A stretch of 64,000 bases of DNA from Virgibacillus sp. NKC19-16 (GTDB lineage Bacteria > Bacillota > Bacilli > Bacillales > Amphibacillaceae). The DNA lies in contig NZ_CP074373.1 in NCBI RefSeq assembly GCF_021560035.1, positions 244,001-308,000 of the forward strand, read 5' to 3'. Each line of letters starts with the position of its first letter. Position 1 is the first letter of the stretch. The translations under genes and the position numbers were made by a program. This document shows, piece after piece, positions 52,193-59,872 of the stretch. A model generated the notes under the pieces. It ran no database searches, had not been told where the DNA came from, and saw only the letters and a list, made by a program, of their open reading frames with translations.

Positions 52193-54093
52193 TTAGACTG
52201 CTTTGACTTCCAGTTTTCTTTCGTTTTCGCTTGTCTTTTTATTGTTGAAGCGGATGAGCCGCATAGCGTTTAGGATAACAATCAGGATGCTGGCTTCATG
52301 AATGAACATGCCGGATGCCAAGTGTACGGTTCCTGCAAGTACGCCTACTAAGAGAATGAAGACGATACCTACTGCCATGCCTGTATTTTGTTTCATGTTT
52401 CGAATGGTAGCTTTGGATAGAGAATAGGCATGGGAGAATTGGGACAGTTTGTCAGCCATCAGGACAACGTCTGCCGTTTCCATCGAGATGTCTGTTCCGC
52501 CTTTACCCATCGCAAGTCCAATATCGGCGGTTGCGATTGCTGGTGCGTCATTGATTCCGTCTCCTGCCATTGCGACCACATGACCAGTTTCTTCTAAGCG
52601 TTTGACGTATTCTACTTTATTTTCTGGTAGTAATTCCGCGTGGATTTCATCATTCCGAGTTGTTTTCCAACGAGTTCCGCGGTGTGTTTGTTGTCACCGG
52701 TTAGCATAACGATTTTCTTGACGCCATTGCTTCTCATTTCAGCAAGCGCGCTTGCTGCGTCTTCACGGATTTGGTCTGCGATTGAAAGGATACCAGCGAC
52801 TTTACCATTGATTGCTGCGAAAATAGCGGTGTTACCTAATTTTTCACGATTTACCGCATATGCTACAGCGTCTTTGTCGAGAGCTATATTTTCAGCATGC
52901 ATCAATTTGCGGTTTCCAATGGCAAGCACGTCGCCTCCGAGTGTCGCGCGGATTCCATTTCCTTTGATGACCTCGCTGTCTTTAGGTTCTTGGTCAAGTG
53001 AAAGGTTTCTTGTTTTGGCCTCTTTTACAATGGTTTGACCTAAATGATGTTCTGAAATCATTTCGGCTTCTGCAACTAGTTGTAATAACGAGCTTTCTTC
53101 ATGACCATTGAATGTTTTAATGTCTGTTACTTCTGGTTTTCCTTTCGTCAATGTGCCGATTTTGTCAAATACAAGCGTGTCGACTTTTGAGAAATTATCC
53201 ATTACTTCGCCGCCTTTAACGAGTACCCCGTTTTTCGCACCGTTACCGATACCAGCGACGTTCGAAACCGGAGCACCGATGACAAGTGCACCAGGACAAG
53301 CAACAACCAGGAAGGTAATGGATAAGTGCAAGTCACGTGTGATCAGATAAACAAGTATTGATAAAACTACGACAGATGGGGTGTAGATGTTCGCGAATTT
53401 ATCCAGGAATTTCTGTGTTTTCGATTTGGATTCTTGTGCTTCTTCCACGAGTTCAATGATCTTTGCGAAAGTGGTATCATCGCCAACTTTTTCGGCGACA
53501 ATTTCAATGTAACCGTTATCCACAATCGTTCCACTGAAAACTGTGTCATCCAGTTTTTTCGAGGCTGGCACTGACTCACCAGTAACCGCTGCTTCGTTTA
53601 AAGAAGCAGAACCTGTGATAATGCTGCCATCAACCGGAATTTTCCCGCCTGATCGGATGATAATATGATCCCCTTCAACCACTTCCTCAACTGGAACAAT
53701 TGCTGTTTCTCCCTCACGCATTACGGTTGCATCTTGTGGTGCCATGTCAACCAATTCTTTTAAGGAAGAACGGGTCTTTTCTAACGTACGTGCTTCCAAG
53801 TAATCTCCGAATAGGAATAAAAATGTCACAACTGCTGATTCGACGTATTCACCGATGAATAGCGCACCAATCACGGCAATTGTAACGAGCAGTTCAATAC
53901 TGAATGCTTTCATGCGAAGTGCTTGGTAAGCTTTAATGAAAATAGGGACACCGGCAATAAAGGTGGTGGCAACCAAAATCCCTTGACGGAAATCATGAAA
54001 ACCGGTGAAATGAGCGATCAATGCGAGTATTAATAAAGCACCTGACAAAAATGTAATTTGCTTTTTGTACGTATTAATCCACTTAATAAACAT
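52193..54093 (-). pseudogene. CPG-type P-type ATPase, frameshifted and active-site mutated
   Basis: The N-terminal frame (54093 to 52612) and C-terminal frame (52579 to 52193) together read as one P1B-type metal ATPase. At about 52650 the sequence gives GGAATGATGAAATCC where the intact paralogue pattern (LGxDxxxAELLPE) requires one more G; in the next frame the lost segment reads IHAELLPENKVEYVKRLEE. The phosphorylation motif is DKIGT, not DKTGT. The metal motif is CPG (ACPGALVIG) and the HP motif is SEHH. Two independent lesions argue for a true pseudogene. Intact paralogue at 59873. Confidence 0.88.
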
Positions 54094-54160
54094 GGCAATC
54101 TACTCCTTTTTTAAAATTTTAGCTTGATTGCAATCATCATTTGTTTTTCCTTACAAATCC

Positions 54161-54202
54161 ATCATAAAGGAGGAAGCCATATTTGAAATTGACGGGCGTC
54201 AA
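54161..54202 (-). promoter_or_regulatory. FNR-like box promoter of the CPG-ATPase pseudogene
   Basis: TTGAC-GGGC-GTCAA (54189-54202), exactly 22 nt before TATGAT (minus strand, 54161-54166). Copied in the relic at 12402-12443. Confidence 0.8.
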
Positions 54203-54293
54203 GATTTGAAAATATCTTTTAGTTTATCTTTATCTTACGAAGTGTTAATGCAAATTAAAATGTCTAATTATTTTATAAAACACTAATTATTAG

Positions 54294-54323
54294 TTGTAAT
54301 TTAAAAGCTGTATATACTATACT
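54294..54323 (+). promoter_or_regulatory. Candidate promoter of fnr
   Basis: TTGTAA (54294-54299), 18-nt spacer, TATACT (54318-54323), about 80 nt before the fnr start. Confidence 0.45.
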
Positions 54324-54401
54324 TGTTAGAAATATAAATTTGGAATAATTTGCCGAAGTAATGTTCATACTGCTGAAAAATCATCCTTCCGAAAGGGGGA
54401 A

Positions 54402-55103
54402 TTGGAATGGCTTTGGTCGACGAATACAGGGCATTTTTCAGTTGATAGCTTTAACAAATTTAGAGAAATGATGGTCGTGGAGGAATATGACAAAGGTTCA
54501 CGTGTTTACTGGGAGGCAGAAGAAAATGAAAAGTTATATTTCCTGCTGAAAGGAAAAGTAAACCTTACCAAAATAAATGAAGAAGGTAAAGAATTGACAA
54601 TGTATTGTTTTTTCTCTGGTGATATGTTTGGAGAATACCCTTCAGAGCGCAGTCATCTCAGCTCATATACAGCCCAAACCATGGAAAAGTCTGAAATAGG
54701 AGTAATGCAACGTTGTGATATAGAAAAACTTTTCAAAGAATCTGGAGATCTGGCCCTTGAATTTTCCTATTGGCTTAGTCAGACGCATCGACATACCCAG
54801 TTAAAATTAAGAGACTTGCTATTGTATGGGAAGAACGGGGCGCTTGCTTCAACGCTGATACGTATTGCCAATACCTATGGAATCCATGAGGGAAATAAAA
54901 TAAAAATCACCAATAAGTTTACCAATATGGAATTGGCAGCATTGATTGGAGCAACCCGGGAAACGGTAAACCGGATACTAACAGCATTTAGGCAGGATGA
55001 TTTGATACAATACAAGAAGGGAAGGATCGAGATTTTAGATCTAGCCGGGTTAAAAGAAGTTAATCAATGTGAAGAATGTCCGGTGGAGATATGCAGACTT
55101 TAG
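54402..55103 (+). CDS. fnr: Bacillus-type anaerobic regulator Fnr
   Basis: 233-residue Crp/Fnr protein with an oxygen-sensing [4Fe-4S] cluster. C223, C226 and C231 in CEECPVEIC have the same spacing as the C-terminal cluster ligands of B. subtilis Fnr, and D138 in LRDLLLYGK corresponds to its aspartate ligand. The recognition helix is ATRETVNRIL (RETVNR, residues 186-191), expected to bind TGTGA half-sites such as those at 39830 and 55906. Start TTG 54402 follows AAGGGGGA. It probably activates nar and ric in this window. Confidence 0.93.
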   Translation: MEWLWSTNTGHFSVDSFNKFREMMVVEEYDKGSRVYWEAEENEKLYFLLKGKVNLTKINEEGKELTMYCFFSGDMFGEYPSERSHLSSYTAQTMEKSEIGVMQRCDIEKLFKESGDLALEFSYWLSQTHRHTQLKLRDLLLYGKNGALASTLIRIANTYGIHEGNKIKITNKFTNMELAALIGATRETVNRILTAFRQDDLIQYKKGRIEILDLAGLKEVNQCEECPVEICRL

Positions 55104-55116
55104 GCGAGCAGCAGAA

Positions 55117-55152
55117 AAAACGGGAGGGACATAAGCATGTCGCTCCCGTTTT
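55117..55152. terminator. Bidirectional terminator between fnr and ric
   Basis: AAAACGGGAGGGACAT (55117-55132) pairs with ATGTCGCTCCCGTTTT (55137-55152), one mismatch. Confidence 0.85.
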
Positions 55153-55154
55153 GA

Positions 55155-55847
55155 TTACAATCTTTTAAACAACACATTATTCTCCAAATGGATGTGTTGG
55201 AATGTGTTCTCTTCCAGCTCTGCTAATCGAGCATAGGTGATCTGATAAGAACCGCATGCATTGGCATGTGGTTGAAATCCGCCTGTGATGACTCGCATTC
55301 TTTTCAACATATCACCGGTCACGTCATGTTCTTCCTCTAACTCCCCATTTGCCACGTGGATCTGTTGTAAAAGTTCTTCACTAGGGTTTTTTTCATATTC
55401 TTTAATTAAAGGAAAAACGTCACGCTCTTCTTTCATGGTATGTTCGTCCATTTCGACCTTGAAATCGTTGTACAGGCGATGCAATTCTTGTAAATGCGGC
55501 TGATCTCCCCCGTGTTTACGGAACACTTTCGTAACGAACTCCCCGAGTGCAGGGAGTTCCTCTGCTAGATAGGCGTGATGGTTATAGACAATATGATCAA
55601 CAAGTTCAGTGAGAGGTATGGTATCCCAATCGGTTACCTGGTGATCCTCCTTTTGCCAACTTTCATAAGCTGTATTTAGCTCTGATAAAACAGTTATTTC
55701 ATCAAGATTCTTTTCGGAAAAGGTTTCCTTGAGTACTCGATCCCCACCACAGCAAAAGTCAATCTGACGTTCCTTAAATAAATCACTGGCCTTCGGGAAA
55801 ATCTTTACAATATCAGCTGGCGTATGCTCAGCAGTAAATGCATTCAT
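55155..55847 (-). CDS. ric: Iron-sulfur cluster repair di-iron protein Ric/ScdA
   Basis: 230 residues: an N-terminal ScdA_N domain with the IDFCCGG motif (about residues 30-36), then a hemerythrin-like di-iron domain with histidines and glutamates in VDHIVYNHHAYL, DEHTMKEERDVFPL and EEEHDVTGDML. It repairs Fe-S clusters damaged by nitric oxide or oxidants. An Fnr box at 55906 lies at -41.5 from a predicted start site, so it is likely Fnr-activated. Confidence 0.93.
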   Translation of the reverse strand: MNAFTAEHTPADIVKIFPKASDLFKERQIDFCCGGDRVLKETFSEKNLDEITVLSELNTAYESWQKEDHQVTDWDTIPLTELVDHIVYNHHAYLAEELPALGEFVTKVFRKHGGDQPHLQELHRLYNDFKVEMDEHTMKEERDVFPLIKEYEKNPSEELLQQIHVANGELEEEHDVTGDMLKRMRVITGGFQPHANACGSYQITYARLAELEENTFQHIHLENNVLFKRL

Positions 55848-55878
55848 TTTATAACCTCCTAAGATTAGCTTGGTTATG

Positions 55879-55921
55879 ATGATAAGCTATTTTAGAAGGA
55901 TATTCTGTGAGTGAACTCACT
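55879..55921 (-). promoter_or_regulatory. Fnr box promoter of ric
   Basis: TGTGA-GTGAAC-TCACT (55906-55921), an exact match to the Bacillus Fnr consensus. A -10-like TATCAT (minus strand, 55879-55884) places it at -41.5. Confidence 0.85.
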
Positions 55922-55958
55922 GATTATCCAAATATTTAGGGGATCCTTGAAAATATAT

Positions 55959-56002
55959 AGTGATGTTTCTCACAGAAAAGATGCAACAGATTATGATATG
56001 TT
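55959..56002 (+). promoter_or_regulatory. Probable Fnr box promoter of the TDT operon
   Basis: AGTGA-TGTTTC-TCACA (55959-55974), one mismatch to the Fnr consensus. A weak TATGTT (55997-56002) starts 22 nt after it. Confidence 0.6.
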
Positions 56003-56026
56003 ATCTATAGATGATCTTGATGGGAC

Positions 56027-57072
56027 GTGTTTGACTTGTTATTAAAGGGCGATTACAAAAAAATCGAACCGGCTTCCGGTGCTATCATTATGGCAATTGG
56101 GATTTTTCTAATTGGAACGGTTGAGGCTTTCCCAATTTTAGACATTCAATTAGGAAAATATTTAGCGTTTATATTATTAATAACATGGATTGTCATCTAC
56201 AAATCGCTTAGCGTACAATTTTTTCACCGTGACTTTTTAATTCCTTTTATTCGGAATCCGGTAAATTCCTTCACCATTGGCACATGGATCGCTGGTGTGT
56301 CGGTATTATGTAATGTATTTCTCAAATACTTTCCTGGTATTCTATTAATCACGCAAGCCATGGCAATTCTTAATACATTCTTGTGGCTCTTTTTTTATTG
56401 AATTGTTTTTATAATTTTAAACAGCTATTATTTGATCATAAAGATTATCCTGTTCATGGTGCAATTTTGCTATCAACCGTTGGGACACAATCTATTATGG
56501 TTCTGTTAAATAATGTTTTCTTTCAGTTACCGACTTATTTTGCAGTATCTGTTATTATTTTGGGTTTCATCTTTTACTTTGCTGGAATGCTATTAATCGG
56601 AAATCGATATGGGAGACATAAGGGGTGGAATCTTGCTGATGATTGGGCAAATACAAATTGTATTATCCATGGTGCACTATCGATTACTGGCTTAGCAATT
56701 GTAACGACCAATACATTTACAGCGGGTTTTGTTGCTGTTTTCTGGGTCATTGTATTCTTATTACTTGTTATTGTAGAAATTATCGAGGTTATTCGGGCAA
56801 TAAAGCGGATCCAATTATATGGATGGAACAAGGGAGTCTTCAATTACAATGTAACACAATGGTCACGAAACTTTACGTTTGGCATGTTTTATACATTTAC
56901 GTTAGTGATGTACAATAATCCGATTTATACCATGCCTGATCGACTGATTAACTTTCAGGAATTATTTATGCCTGTTTGGGCTTGGATTGTATTACTTGCA
57001 CTGGTTGGACAAATTGCAGTATATGTCAAATCACGGGTCGCAACAACTAAATTCGTACAAAGAAGGGTCTAG
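56027..57072 (+). pseudogene. TDT-family (TehA/Mae1-like) transporter, frameshifted in a T run
   Basis: Two frames, 56027-56401 and 56383-57072, together make one ten-helix membrane protein of about 350 residues. The first has PFIRNPVNSFTIGTWIAGVSVL, the TDT family signature. At 56390-56396 seven T residues stand where eight would keep the frame: LWLFF then LLNCFYNFKQ. Either a -1 slip mutation or a homopolymer read error. Gene order ric - TDT - heme membrane protein - TPR suggests an anaerobic or nitrosative-stress exporter operon, an inference. Confidence 0.75.
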
Positions 57073-57099
57073 TTACTGGCATCTGTAATGGAGGGTCAC

Positions 57100-57567
57100 A
57101 TGAACAAATGGTTTTATTTGAATATACTTGTATTAATCGTAGCGATATGGAATGGGCTAAACAGCAGCACATTAGGCGTGCATATTCTATTAGGGTTACT
57201 GGGTCTATTTTTAGTACTATTTAATTGGACCAGACATGCTGTTTTCTCTACAATACGTTCTTCTCGGGATCGAAGTACAAAGATTAAACTTGCGAATCTA
57301 TCCAAAAAAATAATGCCGTTTCACAGGTGGATTGGTACAGCGTCCCTATTAATCATTATTATGCATGCATCGCTAGTTATTTTTCGCTACGGATTTTACT
57401 GGCAAAATTTTAAAATGGTAAGCGGATTGCTAACAGGTATCATTTTAATTGGCATGGTTGCTACTGGATGGATGAGGCTATTCAAACCATCCGGGAGACT
57501 GCGCAGATTTCATTTGCGATTAGGGATATTGCTGTTTTTCTTTATTGTGTTACATATGATTTTCTAA
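57100..57567 (+). CDS. Ferric-reductase-like transmembrane heme protein
   Basis: 155 residues, four to five membrane helices. Two pairs of histidines each 14 residues apart, H75/H89 (FHRWIGTASLLIIIMHAS) and H138/H152 (FHLRLGILLFFFIVLH), give the bis-heme layout of ferric reductase-type domains. No FAD or NADPH domain, so electrons must come from quinol or another partner. ATG 57100 has GGAGGG 4 nt before it; 57088 is an alternative. Co-transcribed with the TDT and TPR genes. Confidence 0.8.
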   Translation: MNKWFYLNILVLIVAIWNGLNSSTLGVHILLGLLGLFLVLFNWTRHAVFSTIRSSRDRSTKIKLANLSKKIMPFHRWIGTASLLIIIMHASLVIFRYGFYWQNFKMVSGLLTGIILIGMVATGWMRLFKPSGRLRRFHLRLGILLFFFIVLHMIF

Positions 57568-57584
57568 AAAAGGTTGTGAATTTG

Positions 57585-59083
57585 ATGACAAGTCAAGAGG
57601 TAGAAGAGCATCTCCTGTCTCTGGGAGAACAGATAAAAGCTCATGTGAACGGAAAGGGATATGAATTGGCCTGGGAGCAAGTGGAGGAATTGGAAGAGAT
57701 TCTTGATTCTGATGAAAAAATAGATGAAGAAGTACAATTTCTTTCATTGCGTATGATGGCCAAGTTTTATCATACTGTTAAAAATTATGATAAGACTAAG
57801 AATTACAGTAAGCGGGCACTACACATCAAGGAAATGGACAAAACACATACTGAACTAGTAATAGACACGTATTTGGACTATGCCGGACTGGAAAGAGAGC
57901 ATGGACAATTTTCAAACGCCAGGAAATTGTTAAAAGAATTATTGGGTTTGCTGGAATCAACGGACTGGCAAGATGCTTATTATTATGGACTAGTTTATAG
58001 GAGTCTAGGTATGGTAGAAGTAGATGAAGGAGACGATGAATCCGCTCTGAGAAATTTGGAAAAGGCGTTAACGTATTTTCGCGAATCAGTAGCCGAAGAG
58101 AACTCCATTATTGGACAAACAGTCTATGCCATTTCGGACATCTATATTCGTTTGGAAGATTACGACCAGGCACTACATCTTCATCAACAGTTGCTGGAAA
58201 CATACCAACAGATTGGAGATAAAGTTTCTGAGGGGAAATCGCTACTTAAAATTGGGGAAGTCTACTTTTATATTGATGCGAAAAAATCCAGAAGGACGAT
58301 TACACAAGCAGTGAAGCTGTTCGGGGAAGTGTATGAAGACAAGCATATAGATATTGCCAAGGGAAATTTACTATTAGGTGAGCTGGATGAAACGATGGGA
58401 GGCATCCCGAGAGCGCTTAAGTATTACAAAAGGTCTCTTGAACAAATGGATCGTTTTTACAGCGAAAGTCATTTCCTGACTGTGTATGCCTATTCCAAAA
58501 TAGGAACACTGTCCATCACTGTAAACGAATGGGATCATGCGGAAGAATATCTAGAAAAAGGCTTGGCTCTTTCGGATCCGTTTCCGAAGATGAGACGCCA
58601 ATTTCTACATGCCTTGGGGGAGTTTATTCCGAAAAAGCAGCCTATGATAAAGCATTTTCTTATTTTCAGGAATTCTTGCAAGGACTTAAGCAAGATGGAG
58701 GCAATCAATCGAAGGGATATGCGGATACCCTTCAGGATATTGGATTTAATTTGAGGTATCAGGATAGATTAGAGGAGGCGTATGCGTACTTTCAAGAGGC
58801 ATTAGACATTCATGAACAACTAAAACCCGGATATCCTGAAGAAGCGGGAATGATTTGTATGCGTCTGGCTTATTGTTATGAAAATAAACAGGACAAAGAT
58901 CTGAAAAAAGCAGAATTTTATTATGAAAAAGGATTTAAACGGGTAGAGAGAATGCCGGATCAGGAAATGGTGCAAGAGGCATTAGCTGGAATGATTGAAT
59001 TTTTCACACGTATGGATAATCCGAAAAAGAAACGAAAATATGAGGATAAATTTGTCAAACTGCAACGTAAAAAAAGGAAATAA
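57585..59083 (+). pseudogene. TPR-repeat protein, frameshifted in a G run
   Basis: Tetratricopeptide-repeat helices run from MTSQEVEEHLLSLGEQ through repeats such as ALHLHQQLLETYQQIGD and ALKYYKRSLEQMD. The first frame loses register at 58616-58620, where GGGGG stands; six Gs give LHALGGVYSEKAAYDKAFSYFQ and continuity with a second frame to 59083 (FNLRYQDRLEEAYAYFQEAL). About 500 residues in total. Likely a sensor or scaffold of the upstream operon, perhaps Rap-like; no phosphatase signature. ATG 57585 after AAAAAGG. Confidence 0.75.
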
Positions 59084-59096
59084 AGCTCGTTCTAAT

Positions 59097-59139
59097 CCGA
59101 CCTACCTAGTAATTGCTGGGAGGGTCGGGTTATTTTTTT
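59097..59139 (+). terminator. Terminator of the TDT-heme-TPR operon
   Basis: CCGACC (59097-59102) pairs with GGTCGG (59123-59128), with outer and inner additional pairs, followed by a seven-T run. Confidence 0.8.
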
Positions 59140-59277
59140 GGCAGGACAACATACCTCTATAGTTATTTGGCTGTCCTTAAAGTTGTGGGAGCAAAGTGTA
59201 TTCGGACTGTGGTTGCATATAGCAAAGAAGCATATGAAACAGTCTTTACAAAAAAATATAAATAACCTTTATAAATT

Positions 59278-59319
59278 TTGACCTGCGTCAAGGAACTAAG
59301 TTTAAAAACGCCTTATACT
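59278..59319 (+). promoter_or_regulatory. FNR-like box promoter of the HMA/ATPase pair
   Basis: TTGAC-CTGC-GTCAA (59278-59291), exactly 22 nt before TATACT (59314-59319); the predicted start site lies 41.5 nt from the box centre. Confidence 0.85.
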
Positions 59320-59348
59320 AAAGATAGAAAACAAAGGAGGAACAAAAA

Positions 59349-59558
59349 ATGAAAACCATTAAATATCAATTAGAGCCGTTAACTTGTCCATCATGTATCA
59401 AGAAAATTGAAGGAAAACTAGGGAAAATGAATGGAGTCGAAGAAGCGAAAGTGATGTTCAACTCCAGTAAAGTAAAAGCAACATTTGATCAGGAACAAGT
59501 CACATCAGATGAATTAAAGGCAACAATTGAGAAACTCGGCTATCCAGTAGTTTCATAG
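59349..59558 (+). CDS. HMA-domain metallochaperone of the CPG ATPase
   Basis: 69 residues with LTCPSCIKKIEGKL, nearly the same protein as the one encoded at 51862. The ferredoxin-like fold binds a metal ion through CPSC. It precedes the intact CPG-type P-ATPase gene, so it is the likely metal donor or sensor partner. It lies behind a TTGAC-box promoter with AAAGGAGG as ribosome binding site. Confidence 0.9.
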   Translation: MKTIKYQLEPLTCPSCIKKIEGKLGKMNGVEEAKVMFNSSKVKATFDQEQVTSDELKATIEKLGYPVVS

Positions 59559-59830
59559 AACTAGTAGAGGATGTTCAAAAAAACCGGTAAAAATGACACA
59601 TCGAAGGGGACCTTCTGCTAAAACCGCCCACGTCCTGTGGGCAATGCAGAAGTCACCACATCCTGTGGAAGTTCGTTGGCTTGCTTTCCGTTCATTGGAA
59701 AAGAAAAACACTTTTCCTGCGTGCTAGAACGTTTGCTCACGTATTAATTGCATACGTTCTGCTACTCAAAGCTACGCCGCCTCGAACTTCTCGGTCCTTT
59801 TTATCCTCCTTTTTGAACACGAACTAGTAG
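59558..59830. mobile_element. Miniature inverted-repeat element with 10-bp target duplication
   Basis: GAACTAGTAG occurs at 59558-59567 and 59821-59830. Between them a 253-bp element begins AGGATGTTCAAAAA and ends TTTTTGAACAC, so the ends are inverted repeats (TGTTCAAAAA/TTTTTGAACA). It contains internal hairpins and no ORF of note. It sits between the HMA and ATPase genes of one operon. Confidence 0.8.
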
Positions 59831-59872
59831 CTGTTCTATATAGGGTAGCTACTACAAAATCGAAAGGAGTTA

